A DNA stretch of 64,000 nt from JAGVPT01 sp963843065 (lineage in GTDB: Bacteria; Bacteroidota; Ignavibacteria; UBA10030; UBA8401), in NCBI GenBank assembly GCA_963843065.1, contig CAWJKX010000011.1:1-64000 (forward strand). The letters are read 5' to 3'. Position 1 is the stretch's first letter, and every line of letters begins with the position of its first letter. The translations under genes and the position numbers were made by a program. Shown here one piece after another: positions 10,464-19,001 of the stretch. The notes below the pieces were generated by a model. The model worked only from the letters and a program-made list of their open reading frames with translations. It searched no databases and was not told where the DNA came from.

Positions 10464-11507
10464 ATGACCAAAAAGGCACTTATTACAGGCATCACCGGCC
10501 AGGATGGCTCTTACCTTGCTGAGTTGCTTCTCCAAAAGGGATACGAAGTACATGGAATTATCCGCCGGAGCAGCTCGTTCAACACCGGGAGAATCGACCA
10601 TCTCTATAACGATCCGGCTATCCTGGGAAAGAGGCTCTTTCTCCATTATGGCGATCTGACCGACACGAGCAATTTGAACCGGATTCTGGAAAGGATCCAG
10701 CCCGGCGAAATTTACAACCTCGCCGCGCAAAGTCATGTTAAAGTCTCATTCGAGCTCCCAGAGTATACCGCTGAAGTCGATGCTATTGGAACAGTCCGAT
10801 TCCTGGATGCGATTCGCGAGGTCGGGCTGAAGCCGAAATTCTACCAGGCATCGACGAGTGAGTTATTCGGCAAGGCCCAGCAGATCCCGCAAAACGAAAA
10901 AACGCCGTTTTATCCCCGCAGTCCGTATGGGGTTGCAAAGCTGTACGGTTATTGGATCATCATAAACTATCGGGAAGCGTACAATATTTTCGCTTGCAAC
11001 GGAATTCTTTTCAATCATGAATCCCCGCGAAGGGGTGAAACGTTTGTCACAAAAAAAATTACGAGAGCCGCGGCGAAAATTAAGCTGGGATTAGAAACGA
11101 AGCTTTCTCTGGGAAACCTGAATGCAAAGCGGGATTGGGGCTATGCTCCGGAATATGTCGACGGCATGTGGAGAATGCTTCAACTGGATCAGCCGGAAGA
11201 TTTTGTGCTTGCAACCGGCGAAACACATACCGTCAGGGAATTTACCGACCTTTCGTTTAAAGAATTGGGGATGGAGCTTGCATGGGAAGGTGAAGGCGAG
11301 GACGAAAAAGGCGTTGACAAGAAAACAGGGAAGAACATCGTCGATGTCGACCCCAGGCATTACCGACCGACCGAAGTGGAATTGTTGATCGGCGACTCCG
11401 CTAAGGCCAAGGAAAAGCTCGGCTGGGTGCCCAAAATAAAGTTCGAGGAGCTGGTGAAAATAATGGTGAAGGCGGATTATGAAAAAATTTCAAAGAGGGG
11501 GTATTAA
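10464..11507 (+). CDS. gmd: GDP-mannose 4,6-dehydratase
   Basis: Converts GDP-D-mannose to GDP-4-keto-6-deoxy-D-mannose, the common precursor of GDP-rhamnose and GDP-fucose. The protein (347 residues, normal for the family) begins MTKKALITGITGQDGSYLAE, with the NADP-binding motif, followed by the R-R-S-S-S-F-N-T-G-R segment, YNLAAQSHVKVSFE, the STSELFG motif and Y-G-V-A-K as the catalytic pair. Also present are N-H-E-S-P-R-R-G-E-T-F-V-T-K-K-I, a conserved family block, and a C-terminal RPTEVELLIGD. It is intact and lies between two reductases that can use its product: the Rmd-like enzyme upstream and GDP-fucose synthase downstream. Confidence 0.95.
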   Translation: MTKKALITGITGQDGSYLAELLLQKGYEVHGIIRRSSSFNTGRIDHLYNDPAILGKRLFLHYGDLTDTSNLNRILERIQPGEIYNLAAQSHVKVSFELPEYTAEVDAIGTVRFLDAIREVGLKPKFYQASTSELFGKAQQIPQNEKTPFYPRSPYGVAKLYGYWIIINYREAYNIFACNGILFNHESPRRGETFVTKKITRAAAKIKLGLETKLSLGNLNAKRDWGYAPEYVDGMWRMLQLDQPEDFVLATGETHTVREFTDLSFKELGMELAWEGEGEDEKGVDKKTGKNIVDVDPRHYRPTEVELLIGDSAKAKEKLGWVPKIKFEELVKIMVKADYEKISKRGY

Positions 11508-11508
11508 T

Positions 11509-11620
11509 CGTCAAAATTAAGAATTAAGAATTATGAATTAAGAATTTGAAAACTCAAGACTTAAAACGAAAAGCTTAAAACTTAAAACTCATGACTCAGG
11601 ACTAAAAGCCACGGACTCCT
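11509..11620. repeat. Short-word array running into the start of the GDP-fucose synthase gene
   Basis: AATTAAGAATTAAGAATT-type words are followed by GACTTAAAACGAAAAGCTTA, AAACTTAAAACT and CATGACTCAGGACT. The array ends just where the coding sequence of the next gene begins and appears to have replaced that gene's normal start region. Confidence 0.5.
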
Positions 11621-11622
11621 CC

Positions 11623-12543
11623 TCTAAAATATACGTCGCCGGCCACCGCGGACTTGTCGGGTCGGCAATTACGCGTGCGCTGCAATCTGCAGGCTATACG
11701 ACTATTGTTGCGCGTACTCATGAAGAATTAGAACTTGAAAATCAAGGGGCTGTGGGGAATTTTTTTGAAAGAGAGAAACCGGAATATGTATTCTTGGCAG
11801 CAGCAAAAGTTGGGGGAATTCACGCCAACAGTACATATCCCGCGGAGTTTATTTTCGACAACCTGCAGATTCAGAATAACGTCATTCACTCGTCATACCT
11901 GCACAAAGTGAAGAAGCTCTGTTTTTTGGGAAGTTCATGCATCTATCCTAAGTTTGCTCCGCAGCCGATCAAGGAAGACTACTTTCTTGACGGGAAGCTG
12001 GAACCGACGAACGATGCGTATGCGGTTGCAAAAATTGCCGGCATCAAAATGTGCCAGGCGTACAATAAACAGTACGGGACGAATTTTATTTCCGTCATGC
12101 CGACAAACCTGTACGGACCGGACGACAGTTTTGACCTGCAGAATTCTCACGTTCTGCCGGCCTTGATTCGCAAATTTATTGAAGCGCGGAATTTACATTC
12201 ATCGCCGGTAACGTTGTGGGGAACAGGAAAAGCGAAAAGGGAATTCCTCTATGTCGATGACTTGGCAAGCGCATGTGTTTTTCTGATGCAGCACTATGAC
12301 GATGGCGAAATTATTAACATAGGAACGGGCACGGATGTATCAATTCTCGAGCTGGCACACTTGATCGGCGAAAAAGTAGGTTATCGAGGGAGCATTGTTT
12401 TCGATTCCTCGAAACCGGACGGGACGCCGAGAAAATTGCTCGATGTCAGCAAAATCAATGCGCTGGGCTGGAAGGCGACGGTTCCGTTGGCGGAAGGCAT
12501 CGAGAAAACGATAGAGTGGTATGAAAAGAGAATTAAGAATTAA
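11623..12543 (+). CDS. fcl: GDP-L-fucose synthase; start codon not identifiable
   Basis: Bifunctional epimerase/reductase making GDP-L-fucose from the Gmd product. Coding similarity begins at about 11626 with KIYVAGHRGLVGSAI, the NADP motif typical of this enzyme, and continues with the family motifs FLAAAKVGGIHANSTYPAEF, FLGSSCIYPKFAPQPI, catalytic Y-A-V-A-K, MPTNLYGPDD and GTGTDVSI. The frame is open from about 11542, but I find no ATG, GTG or TTG in frame between there and the first conserved residue; the segment is made of the word array. Either an indel hides the start or the array insertion destroyed it and a rare start codon is used. An internal start at 11752 would lose the cofactor site. 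Confidence 0.88.
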   Translation, partial: SKIYVAGHRGLVGSAITRALQSAGYTTIVARTHEELELENQGAVGNFFEREKPEYVFLAAAKVGGIHANSTYPAEFIFDNLQIQNNVIHSSYLHKVKKLCFLGSSCIYPKFAPQPIKEDYFLDGKLEPTNDAYAVAKIAGIKMCQAYNKQYGTNFISVMPTNLYGPDDSFDLQNSHVLPALIRKFIEARNLHSSPVTLWGTGKAKREFLYVDDLASACVFLMQHYDDGEIINIGTGTDVSILELAHLIGEKVGYRGSIVFDSSKPDGTPRKLLDVSKINALGWKATVPLAEGIEKTIEWYEKRIKN

Positions 12544-12650
12544 TAATTATAAATTAGGAATTTTTGGAATAAGATGCAGGACTGAGGACCACGAACTTAA
12601 GACCACGGACTCAGGACTACGGACTAAAGGCTCCGAACTACAAACTCAAA
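12544..12650. repeat. Short-word array (GGACTCAGGACTACGGACT type)
   Basis: AT-rich TAATAATTATAAATTAGGAA is followed by GGACTGAGGACCACG, AACTTAAGACCACGG, ACTCAGGACTACGGACTAAA and GGCTCCGAAC words. It fills the gap between fcl and the UDP-HexNAc dehydrogenase gene and is related in style to 10388-10440 and 11509-11620. Confidence 0.5.
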
Positions 12651-12666
12651 TCCACCAACGAACTCA

Positions 12667-14070
12667 ATGAAAAACGAACTGCTCGCAAAACTTGAAAACA
12701 AATCATTCGTCGTCGGCGTTATAGGATTAGGATACGTCGGCCTTCCACTGCTGCATTGCTTTGTGGAGAAGGGATTCCGGTCGATCGGTTTCGACATCGA
12801 CCGTTCGAAAGTCGATTCCCTTGCAAAAGGAAAATCGTACATCAAGCATATTTCGTCGGAAAGAATCCAGCGCGCTGTCGCCTCCGGGCGCTTCAGCGTA
12901 ACGAGCGATTTTTCCAGGCTGAAAGAATGCGACGCCATTCTCATCGCAGTCCCGACGCCGCTCAACAAGAACAGGGAACCGGACATGTCGTTCATTGTGG
13001 CGACGTGCGAGGCGATTGCGCCGCATATCCGGAAAGGCCAGATGGTCGTATTGGAATCGACGACGTATCCCGGCACGACGGAAGAAGTCATGGTGCCGAT
13101 TCTTGAAAAAAGCGGCCTGAAGGTCGACAGAGATTTTTACGTTGCATTTTCTCCGGAACGGGAAGACCCCAACAACCCCGATTACACCACCGAAACAATT
13201 CCGAAAGTCGTTGGCTCGACATCTCCCGACGGCCTTGCCGTCGTCGACGCCGTCTACAAACAGATCGTCGTCCGAACCGTCCCGGTCTCGAGTGTCAAAG
13301 TGCCGAGGCAGCGAAGCTCGACATCTCCCGACGGCCTTGCCGTCGTCGACGCCGTCTACAAACAGATCGTCGTCCGAACCGTCCCGGTCTCGAGTGTCAA
13401 AGTCGCCGAGGCAGCGAAGCTCATGGAGAATATTTTTCGTGCCATCAATATCGCTCTGGTGAACGAATTGAAAGTGACGTTTATGAAAATGGGCATCGAC
13501 GTCTGGGATGTGATTGAAGCGGCGAGGACCAAGCCATTCGGTTACATGCCGTTTTACCCCGGACCGGGCTTGGGCGGACACTGCATCCCAATCGACCCGT
13601 TCTACCTGACATGGAAGGCACGGGAGTATGGCGTCAACACACGATTTATTGAGCTGGCTGGGGAGATTAATACCGCAATGCCGGATTTTGTTGTGAACCG
13701 GGTGATGGAAGCATTGAACGATGCGGGGAAACCGTTGAAGGGGGCAAAAATTCTTATGCTCGGACTGGCATACAAAGCGAACGTCGACGACGACCGTGAA
13801 TCCCCCTCGTACCACTTAATAGAGAAACTCGAAGAACGAGGGGCTTCGGTCAGTTATAATGACCCGTATATCCCAACGATCAGGCCCACACGCGAATTCC
13901 CGAAATTTGCCGGAAGAAAATCCGTCGAGATTTCAAACGCGTTCGACCTCATTTTGGTCGCCACTGCCCACGATGAATTCAAGAAAATCAACTTCGACCA
14001 GTTTACCGTGCCGGTCGTCGATACTCGAAACATCGTCGTGCGAAAGAATGGGCTGGTGTATAAGGCGTAG
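12667..14070 (+). CDS. UDP-N-acetyl-hexosamine 6-dehydrogenase with internal duplication
   Basis: Family of WecC/WbpA: NAD-dependent oxidation of UDP-GlcNAc or UDP-ManNAc to the uronic acid, a precursor for surface polysaccharide. Visible: VIGLGYVGLPL (NAD motif), AVPTPLNKNREPDMS, LESTTYPGTTEEV, FSPEREDPNN and the active-site block PGPGLGGHCIPIDP with the catalytic cysteine; the C-terminal domain has LGLAYKANVDDDRESPS. Residues about 183-216 and 217-250 are the same segment twice (S-P-D-G-L-A-V-V-D-A-V), caused by a 102/103-bp tandem duplication described separately. The insert lies before the dimerisation helix, so the protein may be inactive, tolerate it, or be misassembled. Which epimer is used cannot be told from the sequence. 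Confidence 0.9.
   Translation: MKNELLAKLENKSFVVGVIGLGYVGLPLLHCFVEKGFRSIGFDIDRSKVDSLAKGKSYIKHISSERIQRAVASGRFSVTSDFSRLKECDAILIAVPTPLNKNREPDMSFIVATCEAIAPHIRKGQMVVLESTTYPGTTEEVMVPILEKSGLKVDRDFYVAFSPEREDPNNPDYTTETIPKVVGSTSPDGLAVVDAVYKQIVVRTVPVSSVKVPRQRSSTSPDGLAVVDAVYKQIVVRTVPVSSVKVAEAAKLMENIFRAINIALVNELKVTFMKMGIDVWDVIEAARTKPFGYMPFYPGPGLGGHCIPIDPFYLTWKAREYGVNTRFIELAGEINTAMPDFVVNRVMEALNDAGKPLKGAKILMLGLAYKANVDDDRESPSYHLIEKLEERGASVSYNDPYIPTIRPTREFPKFAGRKSVEISNAFDLILVATAHDEFKKINFDQFTVPVVDTRNIVVRKNGLVYKA
13214..13418 (+). repeat. In-frame 102/103-bp tandem duplication inside a dehydrogenase gene
   Basis: Unit 1 spans 13214-13315 and unit 2 spans 13316-13418. Both open with GCTCGACATCTCCCGACGG and end in GCCGAGGCAGCGAA, and a GCTC microhomology marks the joins. 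Unit 1 lacks one C present in unit 2 (CAAAGTGCC against CAAAGTCGCC); this single-base loss makes the insert 102 bp and keeps the frame open. Confidence 0.9.
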
Positions 14071-14156
14071 CCAGTTAAAAGTGAAAAATTGTAAGATTTA
14101 GGTTGTAAGTCAGAAGTACATGCCGTACTTATAACTTGAAACATCTGAAAAATTGT

Positions 14157-14234
14157 TTCGCGCTAAGCCGCTAAGCCGCTAAGGCGCGAAAGTTCTGTTT
14201 TAGAATCATTTTGGGACTTTGCGTCTTTGCGCGA
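14157..14234. repeat. GCAAAG/CTTTGCG inverted element with iterated GCTAAGCC words
   Basis: The left arm is CGCGCTAAGCCGCTAAGCCG followed by CTAAGGCGCGAAAG; the right arm is GACTTTGCGTCTTTGCGCGA. Arms are complementary around an AT-rich centre. The element separates the plus-strand sugar locus from the minus-strand peptidase pair; 14071-14328 otherwise holds nothing recognisable. Confidence 0.55.
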
Positions 14235-14328
14235 GCCGCACTTTCGGGATTATTCAGAAGGCTCAACTTACGAATTATGGCTTACAACCTATCACCTCAA
14301 ACTTCGAACCGCCAACGAACATCCTTCC

Positions 14329-16398
14329 CTATTTCGGCTTCTTGAATAACGTGTCGCTCACGCCTTTGTTTACTTCGAACTTGTCTGTTGTGAATTCGAA
14401 CGACTGGCCCATGACACTCTGTACCATTTTTCCCGGGGCAAGGTAGCCGCCGAAATCTTTGTAGTCAGAGTAGTCGGTGGTTTGTTCGACAGGGCCGTTG
14501 GGAGAGGCCATTGATTTCACATCGCGGTATTTGATGAAGTCCTCCACTCCGAAGTACTCTCGCATTGATTTTCCCGAAGCATTCGAAAAACTTACCTCGT
14601 AGCAATCCTTTCCGTTTACATTTTTTACTCCGCTCACTTCGGCTTTGAACCCCATCGCTTTGTACTTGCCGTAAAAATCGAAGGTGGATTCGAATTTGAT
14701 CTCCTCCAGTTGATCTCCGCTAAGGTCCCGAGCTCCCTGCGGCGATACGGCCCAGCCGTGCTTTCCGTCGAAGCCCTGCTGCTGCTTGAACATTCCAACC
14801 ATTTCCGTTTCCGCATAAATTTTGTTGGGGGCTTTTTGGACAACTTTGAGTTTCACATCCATGTTCTGGATCTTGCCGCTCATCTCAATCGTTTTATCTT
14901 TCATCGCTTTGAATTTTGCTTTTCCGCCGTTCTTTTCGATAGAGATTGCAAAAATTTCGTCCGGGGTCAGCGTAATGGCAACAGCGGTTTTCACAACGAC
15001 CGGGTTTCCATCTTCATCGTACATATTGATCGGTCCGAACTTCGCGAGCTTTTCCTTCACATCGCTCGCAGAACCAACAACGGCAATAAGCATGGTTGCG
15101 GGATCAAGATATTTTTTAGCGGCAGCCTGCACATCCTCTGCAGTAACGGCATCAAGACGTTTGAGGTACGTCTTATAGTAATCTTTCGGAAGCCCGTAGC
15201 GCTCGATAGTAATCGCGTCCTCTGCGATAGTGTTCGCATGCTCAAGACCTCTCACGAACGCACCGCTGAGATAATTCTTTGCCATCTGCAGCTCCGTTGA
15301 GTCGACTTTTTCGTCGCGGATCCGGTTGAGTTCATAGAAGAGCTGTGTCAGCGCGCTGTCGGTGACGGCGTTCTTTGTCGACGTGGAAGCGGTGAAGTTC
15401 CCGATGAGTTCATCCGGGGAAAGTGAACTGTATGCCCCGTACGTGTAGGCGTGTTTTTCACGAAGGTTGGTAAAAAGCCGGAACATGCCCCCTCCGAGGA
15501 CAGTGTTCATCACCTGTGCGGGAAGCACGTCGGGCGAAGTCCGCTGCAACTCGACGACTTGAGCGACTCTGACGACAGACTGCACTGAACTCGGCCTGTC
15601 GACGAAAGCGACGTGCACTTTGTCAGGCCGTTGCGGAGTGGTGAATGTCGGCGCTGGGAGAGTTCCTTTTGTCCACGCGCCGAAATATTTGTTGACAAGT
15701 TTCATAACGCTGTCTTTGTCGACGTCGCCCACCACCGCCATGATCGCGTAGTTCGGTTTAAAATAGGTGGTATACGCTTCGATGCATTTTTCCCGCGTGA
15801 CGTTGGCAACCGATGCCTCGGTTTCGACCTCGCCGTACGGATGCTCTGTGCCGTAGACGAGTTTCTTCCGTAGAACGTCGACGATCATTCCAGGGTCGGT
15901 TTTTCTGTACTGCAATCCCGATTTTGTCTGCGTTACAAGCTTCTCAAGCTCGTCCTGAGGGAATGAAGGATGGAGGGTGATATCCGACATCAGGTCGAAA
16001 AGTTTTTCCGTGTTTTTCGACAACCCCGATGCGTACACATTGGTTCCGGTCGAGCTTAGGTCGCCGCCGATGAGGTCGATCTCCTCGTCAAGCTGATCCT
16101 TTGTCCGCGTCGTTGTCCCGCTGCGCAAAAGCTGGCCGGCGAGGTCGATGCATCCGGCGTCCGCTTTTTCGAGAACGGGCTTCCTGTCGATGAGCAGGCT
16201 TATGCTAACCGTCGGAAGTTCAGAATTCTTCACGATAATAACCCGAATGCCGTTCGGCGTGGCGAGGACATCGTAGTCCGGGAATGCTATTGCGGGTGCA
16301 GGCCCCGGTCCGGGAATTTTGCTTCTGTCCAGTTGGGCATGCACGAAGGTAAACGTCATGCACAATAACGCAACCGATGTTACAAAGAAATTTTTCAT
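14329..16398 (-). CDS. M16 peptidase-like subunit lacking the HxxEH motif, with C-terminal extension
   Basis: A 689-residue protein with a signal peptide (MKNFFVTSVALLCMTF, ending VHAQ). Residues about 35-450 are an M16 (insulinase/processing peptidase) pair of domains, but the zinc motif HxxEH is absent: the corresponding stretch reads C-I-D-L-A-G-Q-L-L. This is the pattern of the non-catalytic partner in two-gene M16 peptidases, and the catalytic partner is encoded 18 bp upstream. Residues about 460-689 form an extra beta-rich domain (FEFTTDKFEVNKGVSD near the end) reminiscent of LolA/outer-membrane-lipoprotein-sorting folds, by impression only. Likely periplasmic or outer-membrane associated. 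Confidence 0.8.
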   Translation of the reverse strand: MKNFFVTSVALLCMTFTFVHAQLDRSKIPGPGPAPAIAFPDYDVLATPNGIRVIIVKNSELPTVSISLLIDRKPVLEKADAGCIDLAGQLLRSGTTTRTKDQLDEEIDLIGGDLSSTGTNVYASGLSKNTEKLFDLMSDITLHPSFPQDELEKLVTQTKSGLQYRKTDPGMIVDVLRKKLVYGTEHPYGEVETEASVANVTREKCIEAYTTYFKPNYAIMAVVGDVDKDSVMKLVNKYFGAWTKGTLPAPTFTTPQRPDKVHVAFVDRPSSVQSVVRVAQVVELQRTSPDVLPAQVMNTVLGGGMFRLFTNLREKHAYTYGAYSSLSPDELIGNFTASTSTKNAVTDSALTQLFYELNRIRDEKVDSTELQMAKNYLSGAFVRGLEHANTIAEDAITIERYGLPKDYYKTYLKRLDAVTAEDVQAAAKKYLDPATMLIAVVGSASDVKEKLAKFGPINMYDEDGNPVVVKTAVAITLTPDEIFAISIEKNGGKAKFKAMKDKTIEMSGKIQNMDVKLKVVQKAPNKIYAETEMVGMFKQQQGFDGKHGWAVSPQGARDLSGDQLEEIKFESTFDFYGKYKAMGFKAEVSGVKNVNGKDCYEVSFSNASGKSMREYFGVEDFIKYRDVKSMASPNGPVEQTTDYSDYKDFGGYLAPGKMVQSVMGQSFEFTTDKFEVNKGVSDTLFKKPK

Positions 16399-16416
16399 TG
16401 TGAGAGCTCCTTAGTG

Positions 16417-17742
16417 CTACTGTACTTTTGTTTTTGGTAAGTAGTAGAGAACGGTCCTATTCTTTTCCGTGAGGTATTGATTGGCGACACGCCGGAGGTC
16501 TTCCTTGGTAACGGCCATGAATTTGTTAATCTCGGAATTGATGAGGTTTGTGTCGCCGAAAAATATATGGTAATTCGCCAGCTCGATTGCTTTGCCTTGC
16601 TCGGTGGAATTTTTTTCGATGAAGCTTGTCTCTTCCTGATTGCGGATTTTTGTCAGTTCGTTGTCGGTGATGAGGGAGTCCCTGACTTTTTGGATTTCGT
16701 CCTGAATGCTCGCCTCGATGTCTTTAAGTGATTTTCCGAAATTTGCGATCCCGAAAAGGAGAAAGAGAGACGGATCCTCGAGGTCGAACGGAAACGACTG
16801 AACCTCTAGGGCAATTTTTTCTTTGTCGACGAGGCGCTTGGTCAGCCGCGAACTCTCTCCGCCTGAAAGGAGCGTCGTCAGCATGCTGAGAGCGTAATAG
16901 TCTTTGGTGCCTTGTGCGGGCATATGATACGCCTCGATGACGGCGGGGAGCTGGATGTTGTCGTAGATCGTATCCCTTACTTCCGCGGTCTGCGGCGGTT
17001 CGACGACCGAAGGCCTGTAAATTTCTTTCGTCCCTTTTGGAATCTCGCCATAGTATTTATCGACCAGGGCCTTTGTTTTCTCAACGTCGATGTCTCCGGC
17101 GATCACGAGACAGGCATTGTTCGGCAGATAGAATGATTTGTAGAATTGATAGAACTCATCGTACGTTGCCCGGTCGATGTATTGAAAAGAGCCGATCGGA
17201 ACCCAACGGTAGGGATGGACTTTGTATGAGTGCGAAAAGGTCTGTTCGATGATCGATCCGTACGGCCTGTTGTCGAGGCTCTGCCTCCGTTCTTCTTTCA
17301 CGACACCGCGCTGAGTTTCGATGCCGACGGAATCGACTTTAAGGTGCATCATCCGCTCGGATTCCATCCACATTGCGAGTTCCATCTGGTTTGAAGGGAC
17401 AGTGATGAAGTAGACCGTTTTATCGAAACTTGTAAAGGCGTTGAGCTCACCCCCCGCGTTCTGCACCATCTTGAAAAATCCGCCGCGCGGAATATTTGGG
17501 GAGCCTTCAAACATCAGATGCTCGAAAAAGTGAGCAAAGCCCGTTCTGTCCGGATTTTCATTTTTCGACCCGACGTGGTACACTACCGCTTGAGAGACAA
17601 TCGGAGATGAATGATCCTCGTGCAGGATAACATGAAGGCCGTTGGGAAGTGTATACTCAACGAATTTTATGTTGACCTGGGCGGCCAGCACACTCCAGGC
17701 AAACAGCGTTAGCAAAAAACTCAAGAAGCGTTTATTAACCAC
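16417..17742 (-). CDS. M16 family zinc metallopeptidase, catalytic subunit
   Basis: Exported peptidase of 441 residues with a signal peptide (MVNKRFLSFLLTLFAWSVLA). The inverted zinc motif H-F-F-E-H is in FAHFFEHLMFEGSPN, with the more distal glutamate in GVVKEERRQ; N-A-F-T-S and the R-W-V-P-I-G region further downstream are typical of PqqL/YmxG-like members. It is first in a two-gene minus-strand operon; the second gene encodes a partner without the zinc motif, so a heterodimer is likely. Substrate unknown. Upstream, an inverted-repeat element lies at 17902-18090. Confidence 0.88.
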   Translation of the reverse strand: MVNKRFLSFLLTLFAWSVLAAQVNIKFVEYTLPNGLHVILHEDHSSPIVSQAVVYHVGSKNENPDRTGFAHFFEHLMFEGSPNIPRGGFFKMVQNAGGELNAFTSFDKTVYFITVPSNQMELAMWMESERMMHLKVDSVGIETQRGVVKEERRQSLDNRPYGSIIEQTFSHSYKVHPYRWVPIGSFQYIDRATYDEFYQFYKSFYLPNNACLVIAGDIDVEKTKALVDKYYGEIPKGTKEIYRPSVVEPPQTAEVRDTIYDNIQLPAVIEAYHMPAQGTKDYYALSMLTTLLSGGESSRLTKRLVDKEKIALEVQSFPFDLEDPSLFLLFGIANFGKSLKDIEASIQDEIQKVRDSLITDNELTKIRNQEETSFIEKNSTEQGKAIELANYHIFFGDTNLINSEINKFMAVTKEDLRRVANQYLTEKNRTVLYYLPKTKVQ

Positions 17743-17901
17743 GGCGTCCTCCTGGTGGAATAGTAGTTAGTCATGAGAAATTTTCATTGATACACGTACA
17801 TTGCGAGTATCGGAGGGTTACGTTTACCGGTGAAAAGCGTGGATATTGTACGACTATTCTGACTGAAGTTCAACTTTTTTTATTGGCGCTGCCGGGACGC
17901 C

Positions 17902-18090
17902 CATTGACGGTAGTGGGCTACTTTGGATGGTCACGCCCTTCGACGCGTCCCGATAAAAAACATCGGGACTTGCTCAGGGTGAACAAGCCATGTTCATCCT
18001 GAGTAAGTGAGTCCCGCTTTAGCGGGACGAACGCATCGAAGGACCATCTCGCATCCTTCTGAATCAAAATAGCCCACTACCCCATTGACA
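17902..18090. repeat. MITE-like inverted element containing palindromes
   Basis: Outer arms CCATTGACGGTAGTGGGCTA (17902 on) and TAGCCCACTACCCCATTGAC (to 18089) are near-perfect complements. Inside are the palindromes GTCCCGATAAAAAACATCGG (17946 on) and GTCCCGCTTTAGCGGGAC (18011-18028). There is no coding capacity. The design parallels 3257-3407, with different arm sequences. Confidence 0.65.
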
Positions 18091-18177
18091 ATCAAAATAG
18101 ATAATCCGAAATTCCACTGTACCCGAAAATGCGCACTCGCGTGAAATCCTTTGTGCAATCAAGAAACTGATTTTGAA

Positions 18178-18622
18178 ATGTATCCGTCAATCGAAATAAA
18201 GCAAATTCACTTTGGTACTTGATGAATACGAGGAAGAACTCCAGTTACGAGACAGGGTCTTGCGAAAACCTCTCGGGTTAAGCTTGTTTAATGAGAACTT
18301 GACCAGGGAGGTCAGCGATTTCCACATCGGCGCGTTTGATGGGAACATATTGATCGGGGTTCTTATTCTGACAGGTCTGAATGAGAAGGAAGTAAAAATG
18401 AGGCAGGTTGGAGTGGAAGAGAATTGGAGGGGAAGGAACGTGGGAGCGAGGCTGGTACTTTATGCGGAGGATTTCGCAAAGAAACAAGGTTATAGAAAAG
18501 TGGTGCTGAGCGCAAGAAAATCGGTGGTGGGCTTCTATGAGAGATTGGAGTACCAAAAAACCGGCACGGAGTTCATTGAAGTGGCCATTCCGCACCAGAA
18601 GATGCAAAAGGAATTGGGATAG
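18178..18622 (+). CDS. GNAT family N-acetyltransferase, frameshift near the N-terminus
   Basis: Predicted acetyl-CoA dependent N-acetyltransferase. After correction the N-terminus reads MYPSIEIKQIHFGT from the ATG at 18178 and then continues in the next frame as DEYEEELQLRDRVLRKPLGL, the usual opening of this subfamily; the break lies near 18218. The acetyl-CoA binding region is V-E-E-N-W-R-G-R-N-V-G-A-R-L-V (Q/RxxGxG/A-like), followed by FAKKQGYRKVVLSARKSVVG and FYERLEYQ. About 147 residues, a normal size. Substrate cannot be inferred. Confidence 0.8.
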
Positions 18623-19001
18623 AACGATGATTTCTTAAAGTCCACGTCTCTCCGCCCATGGACTTCAGGATCATATATGAAAGTAGATGCTTTCAACCTA
18701 AGAGACGCTCCGTTCGAATTAAGGGTGGCTAGACGGTCACGCTCTTTATACGAAAGCTGTAAATAATGTTGTTGTGCCATGCTCCAAGTGTACTAAATAT
18801 TTTTTTGGAGCGTTGCACTTCCTTGTAGAATTCATGGGTCGTAGTTCCTCCGATAGTTTCTGTGTTTCAACCTCCATTTATTAAACCACTCTAGTGCCGC
18901 TTCAAAAAATAAATATTGTATTTTAGTCCATCAATTATCCTTCGGCTTTGCTCAGGATGAACACGGTTGCATAAATACAACACTAGGACTCGCTTAATCA
19001 T
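18623..19001. other. Intergenic region without recognisable gene
   Basis: About 380 bases between the acetyltransferase and the convergent GT9 gene. It is AT-rich and contains a CTTCGGCTTTGCTCAGGATGAACA word (18942-18965, broken here for length) that resembles words in the clusters near 3840 and 17980. I see no gene or clear hairpin terminator. Confidence 0.4.

Noticed and set aside
12727..13815. Long open frame (362 codons) on the minus strand
   Set aside because: Antisense of the UDP-HexNAc dehydrogenase gene, which has clear motifs; the antisense protein has no recognisable domain and also mirrors the tandem duplication.
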